A stretch of DNA of 64,000 nucleotides from Chitiniphilus shinanonensis DSM 23277. GTDB lineage: Bacteria > Pseudomonadota > Gammaproteobacteria > Burkholderiales > Chitinibacteraceae. The notes beneath the pieces were generated by a model. It saw nothing but the letters and a program-made list of their open reading frames with translations, was not told where the DNA came from and made no database searches. Below, one piece after another: positions 57,520 to 64,000 of the stretch. Positions within the stretch are counted from its first letter, which is position 1. Every line of letters starts with the position of its first letter. A program made the translations under genes and the position numbers. The stretch is from assembly GCF_000374805.1 (NCBI RefSeq), contig NZ_KB895338.1:62001-126000 (forward strand), read 5' to 3'.

Positions 57520-58206
57520 CTACCCCGCGTCGCCCTGCCCGCCGAACAGATCGTCCGCGGGCCTGGCGCCGCGTCGCGGCAACGGCGCCGGCTCGCAGCG
57601 CAGGAAATCGTCCGCGCAGGGTTGCAGCAGGGCGCGGGCGATTTCCGGGTTGCGGCAGCCCAGCCAGGCGTCGTAGTCGGCGCGCGGCACCACCACCAGG
57701 CTGCGCTTCTCGTCGCCCGGCGCATGGAAGCGCCGCATCACCGGGTGCGCGTCGGCGTTGATGGTCAACTGGGTGAAGGAATAGCTGAGCGTGCCGTCGG
57801 GCTCGTCCCAGGCGCGCCACAGGCCGGCGACGGCGAAGGGCGCGCCGTCGGCGGCGCCGATGCGCCAGCGCACCGGGCGGCCGCTCTCGTAGCTGGGTTC
57901 GAAGAACGCCTGCATCGGCACCAGGCACAACTGCCCGACCCGCCACGCGCCGCGATAGGCACGCTTTTCGCCCACCGTCTCGGCACGCGCGTTCATCGTG
58001 GTATAGGGCCGCACTCCGGCCGGGATGCGGCTGCGCGGCACCATGCCGTAGCTGGCCAGCAACGCCTGCGGCCCCTGCCCCACGTCGACCACGATGGGCG
58101 CGGCGTAGCCCTGCCAGGTTTCGCCCGGCCAATCCTCGTCCGGCTCGATCACCCGGAAATGCTCGGCAAGCTGGCGTTTGGCGGGCGGCAGGAAGTTGAC
58201 ACACAT
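57520..58206 (-). CDS. SOS response-associated peptidase (SRAP, YedK/HMCES family)
   Basis: 228 residues beginning MCVNF. Cys2 is the residue that forms a thiazolidine crosslink with abasic sites in single-stranded DNA after Met removal. Conserved text includes TTMNARAETVGEK and the C-terminal HPVMRRFHAPGDEKRSLVVV. It shields abasic sites from error-prone repair. It is divergent from a 90-residue gene; a palindrome lies between them. Confidence 0.93.
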   Translation of the reverse strand: MCVNFLPPAKRQLAEHFRVIEPDEDWPGETWQGYAAPIVVDVGQGPQALLASYGMVPRSRIPAGVRPYTTMNARAETVGEKRAYRGAWRVGQLCLVPMQAFFEPSYESGRPVRWRIGAADGAPFAVAGLWRAWDEPDGTLSYSFTQLTINADAHPVMRRFHAPGDEKRSLVVVPRADYDAWLGCRNPEIARALLQPCADDFLRCEPAPLPRRGARPADDLFGGQGDAG

Positions 58207-58384
58207 GGCTCAGCCCTCGCGTCGGGCCGGGGCGGCCATCGGGGCGGAAGCGGACGGCATGGCGGCTCCGGCGATGAAGGACGGCGTGATGGTGCAGCAA
58301 AACGGGGCGCCCGGCGAGTGCGCGCCGTTCCGCGTTTCACCCGCTGAACGGTAGTTGCCAGTCCAGGGGCCCATCACTACGATG

Positions 58385-58400
58385 TAGAACGTTCGTTCTA
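58385..58400. promoter_or_regulatory. palindrome TAGAACGTTCGTTCTA
   Basis: TAGAAC-GTTC-GTTCTA, with GAACGTTC a perfect inner palindrome. It lies 16 bases before the start of the 90-residue gene and 179 before the SRAP start on the other strand. It resembles a TetR-type operator or a GAAC-N4-GTTC LexA box of the Gram-positive type. The regulator is unknown. Confidence 0.45.
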
Positions 58401-58415
58401 TATCAAGGATAGACC

Positions 58416-58688
58416 ATGCGTACCGCACCGCGTTTCCGTTTTTCCGAAGCCGCCGCCATCCGCAAGCATGTGCTGCGTGTGCCTACCCAGATCATCGAGC
58501 ACCTGGTGACGCGCTCGGCCGATGCGCCGGCCGGCACCTTCTGGCTGCATCGCCACGACGTGATCGCCCTGGACAGCACGCTGCACGCAGATGCGTTGCG
58601 GCTGGTGGGCATGTACGTGGCGCTGGACGACGACGGCACCGTCACCGAGATCGGCCTGCGCCGCGACGCCCGCCCGCTGCGCCACTGA
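58416..58688 (+). CDS. hypothetical protein (90 aa)
   Basis: MRTAPRFRFSEAAAIRKHVLRVPTQI..., with AAGGA upstream of the ATG. It is soluble, with no signal peptide or known domain. The opening is basic, the centre has LDDDGTVTEIGLRRDARPLRH. A palindromic operator candidate lies 16 bases upstream. It is divergent from the SRAP gene, which hints at a link to DNA damage but proves nothing. Confidence 0.7.
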   Translation: MRTAPRFRFSEAAAIRKHVLRVPTQIIEHLVTRSADAPAGTFWLHRHDVIALDSTLHADALRLVGMYVALDDDGTVTEIGLRRDARPLRH

Positions 58689-58857
58689 GATCGCGCTCTG
58701 CGCCGGGGCGCGGGATGCGGCGCCGCCGCTGTCTCTGCGCGCCAGCGCGAGGGGCATCGACGCGGGCGATACCGGCGCCGACCGTCGCCATCCGGCGACC
58801 AGGCGCAAGGGGAATCATCCGCCCACCCGGCGCCCCACCCACCTCACTCCTCACTCC

Positions 58858-61407
58858 TCACCCGGCGACCTCGCCCGCATCGTCGTCCACCCGCACCAGC
58901 GCATAGCGGTCGCGGCCGATCTGCTTGGCCTGGTACAGCGCGGTATCGGCCAGCGCCACCAGTTGTTCCGGCGTGCGATGGGTGCGGTTGATGAAGGCGA
59001 TGCCGATGCTGGTGGAAATGCGCAGGGTGCCGTCCTCGATGGCGATCGGCACCCGCACCGCCTCCAGGATCTTTTCTGCCACCTTGATCGCGGCCTCTTC
59101 GTTGCGGGCGTCGTCCAGCATCACGCAGAATTCGTCGCCACCCAGCCGCCCGACCACGTCCGATTCGCGCAGCGCGCGCTCGATGGCGCGGGTGTAGGCG
59201 CGCAGCACCGCGTCGCCGGCGGCATGGCCGTGCAGGTCGTTGATCGGTTTGAAGTGATCCACGTCCAGGTAGAACAGGGCCAGCGGCTGTCCGCTGCGGC
59301 GATGGCGGCGCAACGCCAGGTCCAGCGCCTCCAGGAAGAAGACGCGGGTCAGCGCGCCGGTCAGCGTGTCGAACGACGCCAGCGTCTGCCACGCCAGCTC
59401 CTGCTGCTTGCGGTCGGTGATGTCCCACGACACCACATAGAAGCCGGCCACCTCGTCCTGTTCGTCGCGGTGCGGGATCAGGTTGACGGATTGGTAGCGC
59501 GTGCCGCGCTGCGTCGCCATGGTGGTTTCGAAGTGCGCCGGCTCGCCGCGCAGCGCCGCCTCGATCTGTGGCCGGATCCGCGCGTGGAACTCCTCGCCCA
59601 TGAATTCGGCCACGGTCTGCCCCGCCGCCGGCTCGATGCCCAGCGTCTCCAGGTACTGGCGGTTCCAGTAGCGGTAGCGCTGCCCGGCGTCGAGAAAAGA
59701 CACCAGCGCCGGGATCGCGTCGGTGATGGCGCGCAATGTCTGCTGCTGCTGGAGCTGCGCCTGCTCGGCGCGCTTGCGGGCGCTGATGTCGCGCAGGAAG
59801 CACGGGAACTCGATGGTGTCGCCGTGGTGCAGCGCGGTGATGGTCAGCTCCACCAGGATTTCGTGGCCGTTGCGTTGCAGCGCGGGCAACTCCATGCGGC
59901 GATTGATGGCGGCGCCCTCGCCGGTGCGCAGGAAGTGCGCGATGCCGTCCTGGTGCCGCATGCGGAAACGCTCGGGCACGATCAGGTCGGCCAGCAGCTG
60001 GCCCACCACTTCGTCCTTGCTCCAGCCGAAGGTGGCGGCGGCCTGGGCGTTCCAGTCGATCACCCGTCCGTCGCGGTCGATGCAGATGAACATCTCGTGC
60101 GACGCCTCGATGATGGCCTGGGTGCGCTGGCGGCTGCTGACCAGCTCCTGCTCGTAGCGCTCGCGGCGCGTCAGTTCGCGCTCCAGCGCGGCCAGCGCCT
60201 GGGTGCGGCCCGCCAGCAGGCGCTCGTTTTCCTCGAACTGACGCTGATGGCCCAGCGCGGCGCCCAGCAGGCCGGCCATCAGTTGCAACGTCTGGGTGTC
60301 GGGCGGACCGAAGGTGTCGGGCCGGTCGCCGATCATCATCAGCACGCCCACCGCCGCGCCAGCCTGGTACAGCGGCGCCACCAGCAAGGCGCGCGCACCG
60401 GCGCGCCGGCAGGCTTCGCGGTCCACCCGCGGGTCGGCCTCGGTATCGGGCGCGCTCAGCAGCGCCTGCTCGGCCAGGCACCGCCCCGACAGGCTGCCCT
60501 CGCGTGGCACCCGCCGCCCCACCAGATGTGCGCCCGAGCCGCTGCCGGCACGGCAGAGCAGTTTTTCGCCATCGACCAGCAATACCACCACGCCTTGCGC
60601 GGGGCTCAACCGCAGCATGCTGTCGGTCACCAGGGTGAGGAAGCGCTCCAGGTCGAGCGCCGATTGCGCCAGCAGCGCCTGGGTGGCGATCAGGGCGTTG
60701 AGCTTGTCGTTGTGCTGTTCCAGCTGGCGCATCGCTTCGTTGCGCTGTGCGGCCTCGTTGAGCAGATGGCGGTTGGCCACGTCGGTGGCCGCAATGGCCG
60801 CGCGCTGGTCGCGGGCGGCGCGCAGCGCGAACAGGCAGGCGGCGCCGATCAGCAGCAGGTCCATCAGGGTGACGACCACCACCGAGATCCGGCTCCAGGC
60901 ATCCCAGCGCGCCGTGTCGGCCGCCAGCGCCGCGCCGCGCAGCTGGGATTCGCGCGCCAGCGCCTCGATCTCGTTGCGGATCGCGTCCATTTCGCGCCGG
61001 CCCTGCGCCATGGCGGCCGTTTCCACCAGCAGGCCCCGGCGGCGGGCGGCGATGCGCCCGGCCTGCTGCGGCGCCAGCAGGTGCTCGTGGTGCAGCAGGC
61101 GCCCGACGGCGGGCGATGGCCGCATCCGGGCCGCGATCTGCGGCAGCAGGCGTTCCACCTCGGCCCGACCGTGCTGGTAGGGGCCCAGGAAAGCTTCGTC
61201 GCCGGTGAGGATGAAACCGCGTTCGCCGGTCTCGGCGTCGAGGTAGGCCCGCAGCAGGCGGGACAGCCCGCGACCCAGTTCGTGCTCGGCGTCGGCGGCC
61301 TCGTGCCGCAGGCCGGCCTGGCGGGTGACCAGGAACGGGATCGCGGCGTTGAGCAGCAGAATGGCCAGCCCGACGGCGAAGACCCAGCGCAGCATTTTTC
61401 TTGTCAT
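58858..61407 (-). CDS. membrane sensor diguanylate cyclase (CHASE3-GAF-PAS-PAS-GGDEF)
   Basis: 849 residues from the ATG at 61407. Two membrane segments (WVFAVGLAILLLNAAIPFLV and SVVVVTLMDLLLIGAACLFAL) flank a CHASE3-like periplasmic helical domain (LDAETGERGFILTGDEAFL). GAF (near 265-390), two PAS domains (near 425-680) and GGDEF follow. The active-site GGDEF is at 756-760, with the inhibitory RxxD site (RESD) exactly five residues before it. It should make c-di-GMP with product inhibition. The signal is unknown. Confidence 0.93.
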   Translation of the reverse strand: MTRKMLRWVFAVGLAILLLNAAIPFLVTRQAGLRHEAADAEHELGRGLSRLLRAYLDAETGERGFILTGDEAFLGPYQHGRAEVERLLPQIAARMRPSPAVGRLLHHEHLLAPQQAGRIAARRRGLLVETAAMAQGRREMDAIRNEIEALARESQLRGAALAADTARWDAWSRISVVVVTLMDLLLIGAACLFALRAARDQRAAIAATDVANRHLLNEAAQRNEAMRQLEQHNDKLNALIATQALLAQSALDLERFLTLVTDSMLRLSPAQGVVVLLVDGEKLLCRAGSGSGAHLVGRRVPREGSLSGRCLAEQALLSAPDTEADPRVDREACRRAGARALLVAPLYQAGAAVGVLMMIGDRPDTFGPPDTQTLQLMAGLLGAALGHQRQFEENERLLAGRTQALAALERELTRRERYEQELVSSRQRTQAIIEASHEMFICIDRDGRVIDWNAQAAATFGWSKDEVVGQLLADLIVPERFRMRHQDGIAHFLRTGEGAAINRRMELPALQRNGHEILVELTITALHHGDTIEFPCFLRDISARKRAEQAQLQQQQTLRAITDAIPALVSFLDAGQRYRYWNRQYLETLGIEPAAGQTVAEFMGEEFHARIRPQIEAALRGEPAHFETTMATQRGTRYQSVNLIPHRDEQDEVAGFYVVSWDITDRKQQELAWQTLASFDTLTGALTRVFFLEALDLALRRHRRSGQPLALFYLDVDHFKPINDLHGHAAGDAVLRAYTRAIERALRESDVVGRLGGDEFCVMLDDARNEEAAIKVAEKILEAVRVPIAIEDGTLRISTSIGIAFINRTHRTPEQLVALADTALYQAKQIGRDRYALVRVDDDAGEVAG

Positions 61408-61520
61408 GCACAAGCCTGGTGAAGGTGGGTAGCTCGGTTTTCATCGTACAAACCGAGTGGGGCCGATACCAAGTCGATATCACCTGCTCCAGGTTGGCAT
61501 ACGGGCTGCCATGCAACGAA

Positions 61521-61546
61521 ACGGGCCCTTCCGTGGAAGGGCCCGT
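61521..61546 (-). terminator. intrinsic terminator of MCP gene
   Basis: A 12-bp perfect stem ACGGGCCCTTCC / GGAAGGGCCCGT with a 2-base loop. The T run on the minus strand is short (TTTCGTT). It lies 17 bases after the MCP stop. Confidence 0.75.
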
Positions 61547-61563
61547 GATGGAGCGAGTCGCCG

Positions 61564-63183
61564 CTACAGGCGGAAGCGCTGCACCAGCCGGTTCAGGCTG
61601 TGCGCCACGTGCTCGATCTCGCCGGCGGTCTGCGCCGCGCTGCGGATCGACTGCGTGGTTTCCTCGACCATCTGCGAGATGTCCTCGACGCGGCCGGCGA
61701 TGGCGTTGCTGGCCTGGCTCTGTTCGCGGGTGGCGGTGGCCATCTCGCGCAGGCGCGCCAGCGTGCCCTCGGCGCCGCTGTGGATGCGTTGCAGCGAATC
61801 GCTCACGTGCTTGGCCATCTCGGCGCCGTTTTCCACCTGCGGCAGCGCTTCGTTCATCACGGTCACCACCGAATCGGTCTCGGCCTTCACCGAGGCCAGC
61901 ATCTGCTCGATCTCCACCGTGGCGCTGCCGGTGCGTTCGGCCAGCTTGCGCACTTCGTCGGCCACCACCGCGAAGCCGCGCCCCTGCTCGCCGGCCCGTG
62001 CCGCCTCGATGGCCGCGTTCAGCGCCAGCAGGTTGGTCTGGCCGGCGATCTCGCTGATCACGGCGGCGATGCTGGAGATCTCCTTTGCCTTGTCGTCCAG
62101 CTGGCGGATCTGCCCGGAGGCGCGCGCCACGCTGTCGGCGATGTGCGCCATCGCGGACGAGGTCTGGTTCACCTGGCGCACGCCCTCGCCCGCCAGTTCG
62201 GTGGCGGTGCGCGACAGTTGCTCGGTGTCGGCGGTGTTGTCGGAGATATGGTTGATGCTGACGGTCAGTTCTTCCATGGCCGCGGCCATCGACGCGGTGG
62301 AGTCGGTCTGACGGTCGGAGGCGACGGAGATCTGCTGGCTGGCCGTGGCGATCAGCGTGGCGTGCTGTTCCAGCTGCTGCGCGTCGCGCTGCACTTCGCT
62401 CAGCGCCGAGCGCAGGGAGGTCTGCATCCGCTCCACCGCGCCCAGGATGCTGGCCTGCGGCGCGTTGGACGCGCGGCCTTCGTCGGTGAGGTTGCCGTCG
62501 GCCACCTTGGCCACCAGCCGCACCACGTCGTCGGGCTCGCCGCCCAGGGTGTTCATCAGCTTGCGCACGGCCATCACCAGCACCGCGCCGATCACGCCGG
62601 CAAACACCAGACAGATGATCACCTGCCAGCGCGCATTGGCCCAGAAGCGCTGGTCGGCCTCGGCGAAGCTGATGCCGCTGCCCACCACCCAGTTCCAGCG
62701 CGGGGTGCGCTCGGCCACCGACAGCAGGTCGACCACCTTGCCCTCGCGCTCGGAATCCCACCAGTACTCGGTGAGCGCGCCGCCGGATTTGTCGAGCGCG
62801 GCCTTGGCGATGGCGCCGACGCTGTTGCCCTTGGAATCCTTGAAATCGTTGAAGCTGGTGCCGTGCAGTTGCGGATCGAGCGGCGCGGCGACGAAGACCA
62901 GCTTGTCGTCGGTGACGTAGACGTATTCGGAGTCGTGATACTTGTTCTCGCGCAGGATCTGGGTGGCGATCGCCTTGGCCTGATCCTCGGGCAGCTTGCC
63001 GGAGGCCGCCATGTTCTCCATCTGCACGATGGTGCTGTAGGCGCTCTTCATCAGTTGCTTGATACGGGCGCGGTTGTCCTTGTCGCTGGCGTCGCGCAAC
63101 ACGTACAGCCCAACCAGCATCATGCCCAGCAGGAACACCAGCACCACGCCGGTCAATCCCCATGCTTTCTGTTTCAGCGTCAT
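61564..63183 (-). CDS. methyl-accepting chemotaxis protein with single Cache domain
   Basis: 539 residues. A membrane segment ([21 protein letters not shown]) is followed by a periplasmic sCache_2 domain (about 40-190; [31 protein letters not shown] in part), a second segment ([19 protein letters not shown]), HAMP, and a signalling domain with the hairpin tip [38 protein letters not shown] in part. sCache_2 receptors often sense small organic acids. The ATG at 63183 has GGAGGAG upstream. Confidence 0.95.
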   Translation of the reverse strand: MTLKQKAWGLTGVVLVFLLGMMLVGLYVLRDASDKDNRARIKQLMKSAYSTIVQMENMAASGKLPEDQAKAIATQILRENKYHDSEYVYVTDDKLVFVAAPLDPQLHGTSFNDFKDSKGNSVGAIAKAALDKSGGALTEYWWDSEREGKVVDLLSVAERTPRWNWVVGSGISFAEADQRFWANARWQVIICLVFAGVIGAVLVMAVRKLMNTLGGEPDDVVRLVAKVADGNLTDEGRASNAPQASILGAVERMQTSLRSALSEVQRDAQQLEQHATLIATASQQISVASDRQTDSTASMAAAMEELTVSINHISDNTADTEQLSRTATELAGEGVRQVNQTSSAMAHIADSVARASGQIRQLDDKAKEISSIAAVISEIAGQTNLLALNAAIEAARAGEQGRGFAVVADEVRKLAERTGSATVEIEQMLASVKAETDSVVTVMNEALPQVENGAEMAKHVSDSLQRIHSGAEGTLARLREMATATREQSQASNAIAGRVEDISQMVEETTQSIRSAAQTAGEIEHVAHSLNRLVQRFRL

Positions 63184-63889
63184 TTCCCGTCTCCTCCGTC
63201 TGGGCGGTGAGTGGCTCACAATCCGGTCCATTTCGGGTCCCCGCCGGAGGGCCATACCTTCAGGCGGCAACCAGAATATTGCTGTCAGGATAACTCCCAA
63301 TCCGGCAAAAAACCATGTGGGCCTACCCCTAGGTTTGATTTGTTTGTTTTAGGTAAAACCGCGCGGCGGGAAATTCGGCGCTTTCTGCCTGCCCGATTGC
63401 CATGGCCGGCAATTCGATCTATATGCCGGGCGCCCCGCAGGCGTCGCGCAATACCCCGTCCGGCATCGGCGGCCCCATCCGCTCACGCATGCGGGATGCG
63501 AGAAAGCCAACGGGGACAAGGCGCGGCCGCCACCCTGCCCACGGCGGGCGCGAATGGCCGATTCGCCCCGGGCAATTGCCGATTTGGCCCGCCGTTTAGG
63601 CCGATTCGAATTCGTGGGGCGCGAGCGCCGGGCGATCGGCCGTTATTCCGACACCAACCATGCCAAGGCCGAAATAAAAAGGCGCAATTGTCCGTCGGCA
63701 ATTGCGCAGACCAAAGAAAGACCGGGCAAAGCCTGATGAAAACATGGGCGGCCCGCCATATGAACGATCACTCGCGGATTCCATGCGGGGAAGACGGCGG
63801 GCCGTCGCCTGCCATGGCGGGCCGGCCTTCCGCCCGGCTCGTGGCGCATGCCCGGCGTCGGGCGGCCATCGGCAAGGGCCGCTCGTTGG
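63184..63889. other. intergenic region, no gene seen
   Basis: 706 bases upstream of the MCP. A terminator (63676-63707) of the minus-strand gene at the window end lies within it. Short frames are not supported by ribosome sites or family similarity. Confidence 0.6.
63676..63707 (-). terminator. intrinsic terminator
   Basis: On the minus strand GCGCAATTG - 8 - CAATTGCGC is followed by CTTTTTATTT. It is the likely end of the transcript that contains the partial gene at 63890. Confidence 0.85.
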
Positions 63890-64000
63890 CTAGTCGCGGT
63901 GCACGCAGCAGTCGCGCTGTTCCAGTGTTTCCAGCAGTCGGCAATGCTCGGCGCTGCGACTGTGGCAATCGGCCAGCCGCGCCAGCACGTCGCGCATCGC
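63890..64000 (-). CDS. C-terminal end of a possible MerR-family metal regulator (partial)
   Basis: The last 36 codons read MRDVLARLADCHSRSAEHCRLLETL and on to CCVHRD. The Cys-rich tail after a helix fits the metal-binding ends of MerR-type proteins (CadR/ZntR-like), but the DNA-binding part lies outside the window. Identification is weak. A terminator lies 183 bases downstream. Confidence 0.35.
   Translation of the reverse strand, partial: AMRDVLARLADCHSRSAEHCRLLETLEQRDCCVHRD

Noticed and set aside
58844-63163. A very long (about 1440 codon) minus-strand open frame across the GGDEF and MCP genes
   Set aside because: It runs in a different frame over two well-supported genes; its translation is Arg/Gly/Ala-rich low-complexity text, a normal effect of high GC content.
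63241-63380. Flagellar sigma-28 promoter before the MCP
   Set aside because: TAAA and GCCG-like words exist on the minus strand but about 45 bases apart, not the required 15-16.

Overview
The window is GC-rich, densely coded bacterial chromosome. Gene content suggests a Gram-negative betaproteobacterium near the Neisseriales (Chitinibacteraceae or Chromobacteriaceae type). The clues are an exported glucan/chitin-binding hydrolase, a poly-hydroxybutyrate depolymerase, GGDEF and chemotaxis receptors, and Gram-negative Fur and NtrC style sites. The genus is inference. No rRNA, tRNA or CRISPR array was seen.

Layout. 1-5.2 kb: phoH-like (cut by the window edge), bcp, dcd, an aldo/keto reductase and cysS. 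5.4-9.9 kb: a Ser/Thr kinase-HDOD-GAF fusion, small membrane proteins, a Fur-like box, an NTF2-like protein and a Nudix hydrolase. 9.9-12.5 kb: an ECF42-type sigma operon with its DGPF/YCII partner and an unusual SDR. 13-18 kb: a GNAT, a four-module GH64 beta-1,3-glucanase and a beta-propeller lipoprotein. 19.3-21.5 kb: an AT-rich decayed island with two small membrane-protein genes (one split by a -1 frameshift on an A7 run) and tyrosine-recombinase remnants. 21.8-24.5 kb: adhE. 24.7-28.6 kb: a copper-type cluster (DUF2946, MbnP, MbnH, outer-membrane barrel). 28.7-29.2 kb: four copies of a 50-64 bp repeat. 29.2-44.8 kb: mostly core genes (ABC-F, thyA, chrA with a histidine kinase, rluB-greB, mutS, PHB depolymerase, ankyrin protein, gdhA with two NtrC-like sites). 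45-49.4 kb: an ABM-like protein, an EF-G paralogue with a structured leader, and an HPP-CBS protein. 49.6-51.7 kb: ArsR with three SRPBCC proteins. 51.8-64 kb: ggt, TerC-CBS, RidA, rsgA, a SRAP protein, a GGDEF sensor, an MCP and the end of a possible MerR-type regulator.

The least described features are: (1) a family of four short non-coding elements with long terminal inverted repeats (8.05, 32.6, 37.9 and 49.5 kb). One has a perfect 19-bp TIR and another has matching changes in both arms. (2) The leader of the EF-G paralogue, with two tiny ORFs, an intrinsic terminator and further hairpins. (3) The frameshifted gene in the island. (4) The MbnP/MbnH cluster outside a methanotroph setting. 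(5) A pair of NtrC-like sites upstream of gdhA.
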